Of a stretch of 64,000 nt of DNA, positions 24,187-34,654 are shown one piece after another (position 1 is the first letter of the stretch; each line of letters begins with the position of its first letter). Below the pieces are notes generated by a model. It was not told the origin of the DNA and did no database searches. It saw only the letters and a program-made list of their open reading frames with translations. Location of the stretch: NCBI RefSeq assembly GCF_040802235.1, contig NC_133169.1, forward strand, positions 46,941,034 to 47,005,033, read 5' to 3'. The translations under genes and the position numbers were made by a program. This DNA comes from Manis javanica (lineage: Eukaryota; Chordata; Mammalia; Pholidota; Manidae).

Positions 24187-27100
24187 TCAGTTTTTCCTTT
24201 GTTCTTGTACTCCACAGGTGAGTGAAATCATTTGGCATTTCTCTTTCTCCACTTGGCTTATTTCACTGAGCATAATACCCTCTAGCTCCATCCATGTTGT
24301 TGCAAATGGTAGGATTTGTTTTCTTCTTATGACTGAGTAATATTCCATTGTGTATATGTACCACATCTTCTTTATCCATTCATCTACTGATGGAAACTTA
24401 GGTTGCTTCCAATTCTTGGCTATTGTAAATAGTGTTGCGATAAACATAGGGGTGCATCTGTCTTTTTCAAACTTGAGTGCTGCGTTCATAGGGTAAATTC
24501 CTGGGAGTGGTATTTCTCGGTCAAATGGTAAGTCTATTTTGAGGAATCTCCATGCTACTTTCCACAATGGTTGAGCTAATTTACATTTCCACCAGCAGTG
24601 TAGGAGGGTTCCCCTTTCTCCACAACCTTGCCAACATTTGTTGTTGTTTGTCTTTTGGATGATAGCCATCCTTACTGGTGTGAGGTGAATTCTCATTGTG
24701 GTTTTAATTTGCATTTCTCTGATAATTAGCAATGTGGAGCATCTTTTCATGTGTCTGTTGGCCATCTGAATTTCTTTTCTGGAGAACTGTCTGTTCAGTT
24801 ACTCTGCCCATTTCTTAATTGGATTATTTGTTTTTTGTTTGTTGAGGCATGTGAGCTCTTTATATATTTTGGATGTCAAGCCTTTATCGGATCTGTCATT
24901 TACAAATATATTCTCTCATTCTGTAGGGTACCTTTTTGTTCTATTGATGGGGTTTTTTGCTGTACAGAAGCTTTTCAGCTTAATATAGTCCCACTTGTTC
25001 ATTTTTGCTGTTGTTTTCCTTTCCCGGGGAGATATGTCCAAGAAAAGGTCATTCATGTTTATGTCTAAGAGGTTTTTGCTATGTTTTTTTCTAAGAGTTT
25101 TATGGTTTCATGACTTACATTCAGGTCTTTGATCCATTTTGAATTTACTTTTGTGTATGGGGCTGGACAATGGTCCAGTTTCATTCTCCTACATGTAGCT
25201 GTCCAGTTTTGCCAGCACCATCTGTTAAAGAGACTGTCATTTCGCCCTTGTATGTCTGTGGCTCCTTTATCAAATATTAATTGACCATATATGTTTGAGT
25301 TAATGTCTGGAGTCTCTAATCTGTTTCACTGGTCTGTGACTCTGTTCTTGTGCCAGTACCAAATTGTCTTGATTACTATGGCTTTGTAGTAGAGCTTGAA
25401 GTTGGGGAGTGAGATCCTCCCTACTTTATTATTCTTCCTCAGGATTGCTTTGGCTATTTGGGGTCTTTGGTGTTCCATATGAATTTTTGAATTATTTATT
25501 CCAGTTTGTTGAAGAATGTTGCTGGTAATTTGATAGAGATTGCATCAAATCTGTATATTGCTTTGGGCAGAATGGCCATTTTGACGATATTAATTCTTCC
25601 TAGCCATGAGCATGGGATGAGTTTCCATTTGTTAGTGTCCCCTTTAATTTCTCTTAAAAGTGACTTGTACTTTTCAGTATTAGGTCCTTCACTTCTTTGG
25701 TTAGGTTTATTCCTAGGTATTTTATTCCTTTTGATGCAATTGTGAATGGAATTGTCTTCTTGATTTCTCTTTCTATTTGTTCATTGTTAGTATATAGGAA
25801 AGCAACAGAATTCTGTGTGTTAATTTTGTATCCTGCAACTTTGCTGTATTCTGATATCAGTTCTGGTAGTTTTGGAGTGGAGTCTTTAGGGTTTTTTATG
25901 TACAATATCATGTCATCAGCAAATAGTGACAGTTTAATATCTGCTTTACCAATCTGGATTCCTTGTAATTCTTTGTTTTGTCTGATTGCCATGGCAAGGA
26001 CCTCCAGTACTATGTTAAATAACAGTGGGGAGAGTGGGCATCCCTTTCTTTTTCCCGATCTCAGAGGAAAAGCTTTCAGCTTCTCACTGTTTAGTTTAAT
26101 GTTGGCTGTGGGTTTAACATATATGGCCTTTATTATGTTGAGGTACTTGCCCTCTATTCCCATTTTGCTGAGAGTTTTTATCAAGAATTAATGTTGAATT
26201 TTGTCAAATGCTTTTTCAGCATCTATGGAGATGATCATGTGGATTTTGTCTTTCTTTTGTTGATGTGGTGGATGATGTTGATGGATTTTTGATTTTTGAA
26301 TGTTGTACCATCCTTGCATCCCTGGGATGAATCCCACTTGGTCATGGTGTATGATCCTTTTATTATACTGTTGAATTCTGTTTGCTAATATTTTATTTAG
26401 TATTTTTGCATCTACATTTATCAGGGATATTGGTCTGTAATTTTCTTTTTTGGTGGGGTCTTTGCCTGGTTTTGGTATTAGGGTGATGTTGGCTTTATAG
26501 AATGAGTTTGGGCATATTCCCTCCTCTTCTATTTTTGAAAACTAAGGAGAATGGGTATTATGTCTTCTCTGTGTGTCTGATAAAATTCCGAGGTAAATTC
26601 GTCTGGCCCGGGGGTTTTGTTCTTGGGTAGTTTTTTGATTACCATTTCAATTTCTTTGGTCATAATTAGTTTGTTTAACTTTTGTGTTTCTTCCTTGGTC
26701 AGTCTTGGAATGTTCTATTTTTCTAGGAAGTTGTCCATTTCTTCTAGGTTTTCCAGCTTGTTGGCATATAGGTTTTCATAGTAGTCCTTAATAATTGTTT
26801 GTATTTCTGTGGAGTCTGTCATGATTTTTCTGTTCTCATTTCTGCTTCTGTGGATTTGTGTTGATTCTCTTTTTCTCTTAATAAGTTTAGATAGCGGCTT
26901 ATCTATCTTGTATATTTTCTCAAAGAACCAGCTCTTGGTTTCATTAATTTTTGCTTGTTTTTTATTCTTCTCAGTTTTATTTATTTCTTCTCTGATCTTT
27001 ATTATGTCCCTCCTTCTGCTGACTTTAGGCCTCATTTGTTCTTCCTTTCCCAGTTTCAATAGTTGTGATGTTAGACTATTCATTTGGGCTTGTTCTTCCT

Positions 27101-28016
27101 TCTTCAACTGTGCCTGGATCACTATATACTTTCCTCTTAAGACTGCTTTCACTGCATCCCACAGACACTGGTGCTTTGTGTTGTTTTTGTCATGTTTCCA
27201 TATATTCCTTGATCTCTATTTTAATTTGTTCATTGATCCATTGATTATTTAGGAGCATGTTGTTAAGCCTCCATGTGTTTGTGAGCCTTCTTGTTTTCTT
27301 TGTCGAATTTATTTCTAGTTTTACACCATTGCGGCCTGAAAAATTGGTTGGTAGAATTTCAATATTTTAGAATTTACTGAGGCTCTTTTCGTGGGCTAGT
27401 ATGTGGTCTTTTCTGGAGAATGTTCCATGTGCACTTGAGAAGAATGTATATCCTGTTGCTTTTGGATCTAGACTTCTATGGATTTCTATTAGGTCCATCT
27501 GTTCTTCTGTGTTGTTCAGTTCCTGTGTGTCCTTACTTATTTTCTGCCCAGTGGATCTATCCTTTGGGGTGAGTGGCATGTTGAAGTCTCCTAAAATGAA
27601 TGTATTGCAGTCTATTTCCCTCTTTAGTTCTGTTAGTATTTGTTTCACATATGCTGGTGCTCATCTATTTGGTGCATATATATTTAGAATGGTTATATCC
27701 TCTTGTTGGACTGAGCCCTTTATCATTATGTAGTGTCCTTCTTTTTCTCTTGTTACATTCTTTGTTTTGAAGTCTATTTTGTCTGATATTAGTACTGCAA
27801 CCCCTGCTTTTTCTCGCTCTTGTTTGCCTGAAATATGTTTTTCCATCCCTTGACTTTTAGTCTGTGTATGTCTGTGGGTTTGAGGTGAGTTTCTTGTAAG
27901 CAGCATGTAGATGGGTCTTGCTTTTTTATCCATTCTATTACTCTGTGTCTTTTGATTGGTGCATTCAGTCCATTTACATTTAGGGTGACTATTGAAAGAT
28001 ATGTACTTATTGTCAT
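24187..28016 (-). pseudogene. L1 ORF2p (copy A), broken
   Basis: This is the L1 endonuclease and reverse transcriptase. The start ATG is at 28,016. The endonuclease region shows TLNVNGLNAP and QETHL and later GDFN; the reverse transcriptase region shows [10 protein letters not shown] (catalytic Asp pair) near 25,910; the C terminus has a Cys/His cluster ([18 protein letters not shown]) near 24,600. Breaks include a one-base deletion near 27,815 and a TGA at 27,661-27,663 (codon 119, just after YAPN), shared with copy B, and further breaks between 25,650 and 24,770. The protein cannot be made from this copy. Confidence 0.9.
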
Positions 28017-28321
28017 TGCAGGCTTTAAATTCAAGGTTACCAAAGGTTCAAGGTTAGCATCTTTAGTATCTTACTGCCTAACTTAGCTCAGTTATTGAGC
28101 TGTTATATTCACTGTCTGGAAATTCTTTTCTTCTCGCCCTTCTTATTCCTCCTCCTCCATTCTTCATATGTTGTGTGTTTGTTCTGTGCTCTTTTTAGGA
28201 GTGCTTCCATATAGAGCAGTCCCTGTAAGATGCCCTGTAGAGGTGTTTTGTGGGAAGCAAATTCCCTCAGCTTTTGCTTGTCTGGGAATTGTTTAATTCC
28301 TCCATCATATTTAAATGATAA

Positions 28322-29068
28322 TCATGCTGAATACAGTATCCTTGGTTCACGGCTCTTTTGTTTCAATGCATTAAGTATATCTTGCCATTCTCTTCTGTCC
28401 TGTAAGGTTTCTGTCGAGAAATCTGATGATAGCCTGATGGGTTTTCCTTTATAGGTTACCTTTTTCTCTCTAGCTGCCTTTAAAACTCTTTCCTTGTCCT
28501 TAATCTTTGACATTTTAATTATTATGTGTCTTTGTGTTGCTCTCCTTGGGTCCTTTCTGTTGGGAGTTCTGTGTATTTCCGTGGTCTGTTCAATTATTTC
28601 CTCCCCCAATTTGGGGAAGTTTTCAGCAATTATTTCTTCAAAGACACTTTCTGTCCCTTTTTCTCTCTCTTCTTCTTCTGTTACCCCTATAATACGGATA
28701 TTGTTCCTTTTGGATTGGTCATGTAGTTCTCTTAATATTGTTTCATTCCTGGAGATCCTTTTGTCTGGCTTTATGTCAGATTCTGTGCATTCCTGTTCTC
28801 TGGTTTCTATACCATCAGTGGCCTCTTGCATCTTATCTATTCTGCTTATAAATCTTTCCAGAATTTGTTTTACTTCTGTAATCTCCTTCCTGTCATCTGT
28901 GATCTCCCTCCAGACTTCATCCCATTGCTCTTGCATATTTCTCTGCATCTCCATCAGCATGTTTATGATTTTTATTTTGAATTCTTTTTCAGGAAGATTG
29001 GTTAGATCTGTCTCCTTTTCTGGTGTTGTCTCTGTGATCTTGGTTTGCCTGTAATTTTGCATTTTCAT
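28322..29068 (-). pseudogene. L1 ORF1p (copy A), C-terminal stop
   Basis: This is the L1 RNA-binding chaperone that trimerises through a coiled coil. It starts at ATG 29,068 (MKMQNYRQTK), followed by an acidic/Lys-rich heptad region (residues about 30-100), the RRM-like region (around NNIRIIGVTEEEE) and the C-terminal domain (RHIIIKMSKIKDKERVLKAAR). It ends early at TGA (28,322-28,324), where copy B has an Arg codon (CGA), so about 14 residues are lost. The change is a CpG-type transition. Otherwise the frame is open for about 248 codons. Confidence 0.88.
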
Positions 29069-29894
29069 GGTGATAGAATTAGTTTGCAGAGCTGGGACGA
29101 TTGACGGTTGGAAGAATTTCCCTTCTTGTCTTCTTCTCCTGGGAGAACAGCAACCTCTATTGACTTGTCCTGGGCAGCTGCGTGCAGACAGGTCTTTTGA
29201 TTCCTGCCCATTTGCAATGGAGTTTATCTCTGCTGTTGCTGTGGTCAGGGCCTGGCTCTGGGTGCTGCTCCAAAATGGTGGAGCCATGTTGGAGGGGGAG
29301 CGACTGGTGGGCTATTTATCTCCATGAGGGGCCTCCGTCCTCCCTGTTCCCCAGGGGTTAGAGTTCCCAGAGATCCCCAGATTCCCTGCCTCCTGACTAA
29401 GTGTCCCGCCCTGTTCCTTTAGGACTTCCAAAAAGCACTAGCTAAAACAAAACAAAACAAAACAAAAAAGCAAAAATAAATAAATAATTTTTAAAAAAAG
29501 AAAAATTGCTCACTTTACTTTGTCCTCAGGTGCTAGCCTCAGGGACCCGCTCAGAGATCTTGCTGTCCTGTTTCCATAGTTTCCAGGACCCCACACATGC
29601 ACTTTGTCTGTGCTCTGGTCCTGATGGCTGGGGTTGAGTGTTCAGCTGTCCTGGGCTCCCTCTCCCTCCCTGCTCTGATTCCTCTCCTCCTGCCAGCAGC
29701 TGGGGGGAAGGGTGCTCAGGTCCCGCTGGGCCGAGGCTTATATCTTACCCCCTTCGCAAAGCGTGGATGTGGTTTTGATGTTGTCCTGTGTCCTCTGGTC
29801 TCAATTTTAGAAAGAGTTGTCTTTGTTATATATTCATAAATATATGTGGTTTTGGGAGGAGATTTCCACTGCTCTACTCATGCTGCCATCTTTC

Positions 29895-29912
29895 TAAATT
29901 GGGTGCGTTTTT
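29895..29912. repeat. Target-site duplication of composite A (5' side)
   Basis: TAAATTGGGTGCGTTTTT; partner of 22,026-22,043. The sequence continues at 29,913 with GAATGG, and the empty site in the other arm continues in the same way. Confidence 0.82.
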
Positions 29913-30352
29913 GAATGGTTGTAGAATTTGTAAATGAACTGGTTTCCTTTTCTCTTAAGTGATGAAAATTAAACGATGTAGAAAATTGAAGAAGTAAATG
30001 TTTATATAAATGATTTTAGTATAACAGTGTATGACATTAGTTTAGTGTAATAAAAAAAGCTATAAAACTATGGCTTCTTGAACATATACCCATCCAATAT
30101 ATAATTAACAGGCTGAGATAAAGAAAAGCAAAGGAAACATAGCAAATGTAAGATGTAATAAAGAAATGAAACATATTTATAACATGCATAAATGGAAATG
30201 AAATAGATACACCTACTTAAAAAAGAGTTTTATACTGGATTAAAGGAAAAATGTAGATTTCTGTTACAATAAATATTCTTCTCTAAAGAATATTATAATT
30301 GGCTGGCTTACTGTCATATAGCTTCCAACACCTTCAAATTTAGTTTTTTCTC

Positions 30353-32205
30353 CATGTGGGTAAAATTGCAAGATTTGCAGATTCTCTCTTCTGACCTTGG
30401 TGCATCTCCATACCAAAAGGTGTTTCAAAGAGGTGGAGAGAAGTGGGAGTGGCGGGTGAGGGCACTTGGGAACCAGAGGTTTGGTGGGGCCCATTTGTAG
30501 CCAGGTCACAAGAAAGAGTGGCAAGCAGAAATGGACAACTGCTTGTAAGCAATAAAAGGGTTTCTACCACTTTATTTCTCCCTTTGTCTGACTTTGGTTC
30601 CAAAGGTATTTTGCCTTGGGATTTTCCCCCAGAGTTACATCTGGTGGCAGTCAGCAGGACCTCTGAACCTGAATTCTGTCTAAATGGGTGTGACCTTTGG
30701 GTGGGCTGCCCCTAGCTATGGTGGGGAGATGTCCAGAACCCCCACTGTGGATGGTGGGGAAGCTCTAGTGGCTGCCGAGGTAGAGGGTGCAGCTTCACCT
30801 GGGAGCCCCCTGTCTGTGGGGCTTCCAATTGGGGAGCCCCCAGTGGAGAACTGGTCTAGGGTAAAGCACCTCCTAGTGGGGTGGGGCTTACACAGAAGAG
30901 GGGAAGGGCAGAAACACTGGAAGCTGTGGAATTAGTTTTCTGTGAGATAGAAGACTGCTCAGAGGCCCTGAGTGGCTGTGTGGCAGCCGGGATTGTGGGA
31001 TGCCTTCTCCTCGAGGTAGTGGAAAGTGTTATCAAGGAGAGAGAGGGACTTCAGCAGGAGAGAGACACAGCTCAGCATCACTTGGAGGGGCTGGGTGATG
31101 AACTATGTGATGCCCTTAAGGAAGAGGGACAGTTATTGAGAAGACAGGTCACACTCCTGGAAGGATTCCTTAGAGCAGTGAAGAGCAGGTAGGCAGCCAG
31201 AGAATCCACATTGCAGGAGGCCATGGAGGAGGAAAGAGCAGTGTCTTCACCCCAGAGATAGTGGAGGAGATGTTGGGAGAGGATATGGAGTTGCTGAGGC
31301 CTCCGCCTAAGACACCAGCCTCTCCCATATTAAAGGCCTGCCCAGCTGTAATTAAGAAAGTAAAAATGCAACAACCATGGACTCCTCAGGGTGAGGAGCT
31401 GCCCCCTCCCCAGGTTGTGGAGCACTCCATGCTCTGCCCCTATACCCAGGATGAGCTGGTGGACATGAGCATATGGTTTAGACAGATGCCATCAAAACCT
31501 ACTGACGTGGCTTTTGCATCTCCGGTATATGGGGGTGGAAAAGTTGTTATGTCAGGTCCTGAAATGAGTAGACTGGCTTCCATGATGACTCACCCTTCCC
31601 TCCAGCAGAGGTTGCAAAGTGCCCATCATGCCTCTGGAAATCAGGAGCTTTTGGATTGACTGACAGCATCCATCAGGGCAGTTTGGCCTAATAACTGATT
31701 TATCATACTTGTCCACTAGCTGGAAAATGTATGCAGAGCTCCAGCAGGTGTTATGGGAGCTGGGCAAGAAAAGTATCATCTATAATATGGACCCCCAGGG
31801 CCCCGATGAGGAGATGTTCACTGTAGGAATGAGAAATCTGGTGCTCCAGACAGCTCCGCATCTCTCCTTGGGCCCCTAGTGACTACTCTTGCTCCCCACA
31901 TAGGGCAACCTATAAGTGAGGCTACTCGTACTTTTGCAGATCTGGGGGAGGTTGAAACAATAAGGGCATGGAAGGAAGTACAGGCTGTGACTGAAAGGAG
32001 AGGTGCAAAGGGCCCCATGAAGGTCTCAAGGACCCAGATGTGGATTGATTTGATAAAGGCCGGGGTAGTGAAAGAGAAACTTGATGGGCAGCCCAGTCAG
32101 AACTTGTTGGAACTGTGGCACTGATTCAAGATAGAGCAGCAGTTCAGCTGCTGAGGTCCAGGACATGGAAGCCAGAAGCAAAGGCCCACGTAAAGAAAAT
32201 ACCAT
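30353..32205 (+). mobile_element. Partial ERV: LTR end, primer-binding-like site, gag remnant
   Basis: This is a truncated provirus fragment. The LTR 3' part (about 30,353-30,639) carries AATAAA at 30,551-30,556 and ends TTACA. After TC, TGGTGGCAGTCAGCAGGA (30,642-30,659) sits where a primer-binding site should be. A leader and gag sequence follow. No pol or 3' LTR is seen, since the homology to the OR-upstream unit begins at about 32,206. It interrupts the inverted duplication at the inner end of the left arm. It differs from the ERV part of the composite elements. ERV-L-like (class III) is my best guess from the gag wording, with low certainty. Confidence 0.65.
30881..32124 (+). pseudogene. 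ERV gag remnant (class III-like)
   Basis: This is decayed retroviral gag, the structural core protein. A Glu/Gln/Leu-rich helical segment (about 30,900-31,190) looks like a coiled coil. A capsid-like segment (31,261-31,659) includes CPYTQDELVDMSIWFRQ and MSGPEMSRLASM. A later segment (about 31,880-32,124) includes MWIDLIKAGVVKEKLDG, resembling the C-terminal capsid region. Frame changes and stops occur between the three parts (for example near 31,192, 31,659 and 31,880). No zinc knuckle is seen. It is too broken to make a core protein. Confidence 0.6.
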
Positions 32206-34430
32206 GGAAAATATTTTAAGATATGAAAAATGAAAAATAAATATTTCTGATATAATAAAAAGAGATCAACCATATTAAAAGATTTCTAAAAGTGTATCTA
32301 ATGATTAATCATAGGCTAAAGCTCTATATTCTATCAGAATTTCTTACATATGAATTAGTAAATGAATAGCATATCAAATCTTAAAAGGGCACAAACCTTT
32401 ATGAAAAACTTGAAGATGACCTATCAATATAAAAGCACACATGAATCACAAACAGGAAAATTAGATCCACAATAGGGCCCATTCAGACTTGGCACATCAC
32501 AGAGAGAAAAAATAGATTACCATTAGTATTGGGAGTAAAATAAAACAACCAAATGCTTCCATCTGTGGTGCATCAGGGTAAATATTTGATGGGAAGCAAC
32601 ATGGATATATTATTCAGAAAAGGGCATAATATTTAAATTAAAAAATTAACCACAAAATCAAGGAATTATTTACATAGATATTCATCTCAGTGTTTAAGAT
32701 TAGTAAAATGTTAGAAGAACTCTACATTTATAGTAACAGAAAATCTTTATATGTTTCCTATCACTAAGCAAATATTATAAATATTTATATTCAAAGGAGT
32801 GATTTTCTATAGGTATTTAAAGTCATGAAAATATTACATAATTTTAATATTGAGAGAAATATGGAGCTATATACAGTGGGATTCCATTTGATATCTGATA
32901 TAATTCATGTCTCTTATTAATCAATTTAAATTATTTATTAAACGATATGTATTGAAAGTAAGAAACCAAATTTTATAATATATAAATATATTGATGGTAG
33001 GAAGAGAGTTGCTTTCATTTCTTCTTTCTGTTTCATTAATATTTCAAATCATCAATGCTGTTATAAAATGCATTCATAGAGTAAAAATGGTAGCTTTTAC
33101 AAACAGAAGTCAATATAATTTTGTCAAGAAACAACTTGCAATACAATGTTTTTATTTTTTCTTTATGTAAACAAGATGTGAATTCATGATACCATTTCTA
33201 AACCAACAGCCGCTTGAACTACTTGAACTTTCTTGTCCAAATGCCATGGTCTGATGCACTATTTGTCTCTGAGCCAGATGAAGGTAAAACGATGAAAAAA
33301 ATATTGTGGGAATGAGACAACTGATTAGGTGATGCTGTGGGATGAGCAGAACGGACATTCTGAATCGGAGTCAGGGTGCCTCACAGAGAACGAATGCCAT
33401 CAGTTCAGGGTGATGGTGTGAACTTAAGAGGAGAGAAGGTGTGTCTGGATGACATATCTGACCACCTGCAGGGCACAGGGCTTGAGCTTTTCCCACCACG
33501 CTGACGTTCTTGGAGCCAACACACTCCTTCAGCGCCAGGCTGTTTGCTCTTCCTGTTCCCCTGGAGTGAAGTGGCCTTTCTCTCTCTGTTTCTGAACCCT
33601 TCATTGTTAGCCTCAGCTATAGCCTCATTTCTAGATCTTGTCACCTAAAATAGTTGAATCCTTTTGATTTACTGTTTTACTTTCTCTCTCATGTCCATGG
33701 GACTGTGAGTTTGATACAAGAAGATATTTAATCTCTCCTGTTTCCAGCATATTCTCATACACAGGCCAATGAGTGACACATGGCATTCATTCAGTCAGTA
33801 CCTGTGAAGTTGATTGTTAAAACATGTGTCCCACAGTGTTCCTCAAACTTTTACATTGTTTACATTCAAATTTTAATTTTCACAATATACAAACTCAGTT
33901 TCCTTTACTTATTAACAACATTATTTTGTGTCCTATGCCTTTTACATTTTGATTTCCTCTGAACTCTTCTACAGTCTCTGGAAGATAACAAAATAATATT
34001 TCTGTACTATTTTCCCAAATCAGATTCCCCAGGTTAGTATTATTTAGCTAATGGCAATGCACCAACTTCCTTTCCTGCCCATGAAGCAGAGCTTTGAAAT
34101 AATCAGATTTCATAATTTTTCACTTTGATTTATTTATACACTTCATGACTAAAAAATTCATTTACTATCCCCAATTGATCATTAGAGAATAGAAGAGATA
34201 TTTATTGTGTGATAACTAGACAGCAATTACAGTGCTTTCTCTTCTACTCGTTTTATGTTATGTGTTCTTTTGCTGAAAGGTGGCAAATAATATTATAATG
34301 TTATTCCCATTAATCTGGACATGAGTTTTCAAGATGGGAGTTATTATAACCATTTCTAATATAAGAGAGTGTCTCAAGATCTTAAACTTGTTTACTTAAA
34401 TAACAAGTTTTATTGACCTTTCTTGATTTT
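32206..34430 (+). repeat. Tandem unit U1: OR-upstream sequence without its OR
   Basis: This stretch is collinear with about 39,190-41,560 (U2) and with 51,900-53,644 plus 61,025-61,760 (U3), which both lead to OR pseudogenes. Here the similarity stops near 34,430 and no receptor follows; instead the right arm of the inverted duplication starts at about 34,655. An L2 3' fragment lies at about 33,690-33,805. At 33,646-33,660 it shows the empty site (TAAAATAGTTGAATC) for composite B. The 34,430-34,655 junction holds nothing that I recognise. Confidence 0.65.
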
Positions 34431-34654
34431 ATTCTTCTTCTCATGATGGCTCTGTTGTACCTGCCTCGGAATTCTATAAACGTTGAGATGCTGCTGAAGG
34501 AAAAATAAAGGGTCTCTGTGCTGACAGAACAAAATCCAAGGAGCAAATCAGCCCCCTCCACATCTCCACCATCTGAATCTGCTCACGTGCATCTTGATAG
34601 TTTAAGTAAAAGGTAAATTTTCAGATCCACAAGAGACTATATACTCATACTTTT

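Larger units (their letters stand above)
22044..29894 (-). mobile_element. Composite L1-ERV retrotransposon, copy A
   Basis: This is a single insertion of about 7.85 kb on the minus strand. In element order it comprises an L1 5'UTR, ORF1, ORF2 and L1 3' end (29,894-23,851), then ERV sequence (env transmembrane part, polypurine tract, U3-R; 23,850-22,063), then an impure A-rich tail (22,062-22,044). The direct duplications lie outside the whole unit, and none is seen at the L1/ERV junction. The junction and the end of the LTR match copy B. The insertion point in sense orientation reads TC/AAAA, consistent with L1 endonuclease. It entered the left arm after the inverted duplication, because the right arm has the empty site. 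Divergence of the duplications makes it older than copy B. Confidence 0.85.
23851..29894 (-). mobile_element. L1 part of composite A (about 6.0 kb)
   Basis: This is a 5'-complete LINE-1: a 5'UTR of about 0.8 kb (29,894-29,069), ORF1, a spacer, ORF2 and a 3' end with a short A/G-rich tail that abuts ERV sequence at 23,850. Unlike copy B it has a single 5'UTR monomer and retains the whole 3' part of ORF2. Long open frames on the opposite strand, such as 28,494-29,054, are antisense shadows. Confidence 0.93.
19070..30352. repeat. Left arm of inverted duplication (interrupted by composite A)
   Basis: Excluding the insertion at 22,044-29,912, this arm is about 3.4 kb and matches the reverse complement of 34,655-38,090. 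By eye the paired landmarks are 19,085-19,170 with 37,965-38,055, 20,100-20,240 with 36,890-37,030, 21,835-21,990 with 35,220-35,345, and 30,080-30,352 with 34,655-34,985. The arms are clearly diverged but collinear. The arm is broken on its inner side by an ERV remnant starting near 30,353. No gene is seen in it. Confidence 0.8.

Noticed and set aside
28494-29054. Long open frame opposite L1 ORF1 in copy A
   Set aside because: It is the antisense shadow of ORF1; similar shadows exist opposite ORF1 of copy B (54,681-55,312) and opposite ORF2.
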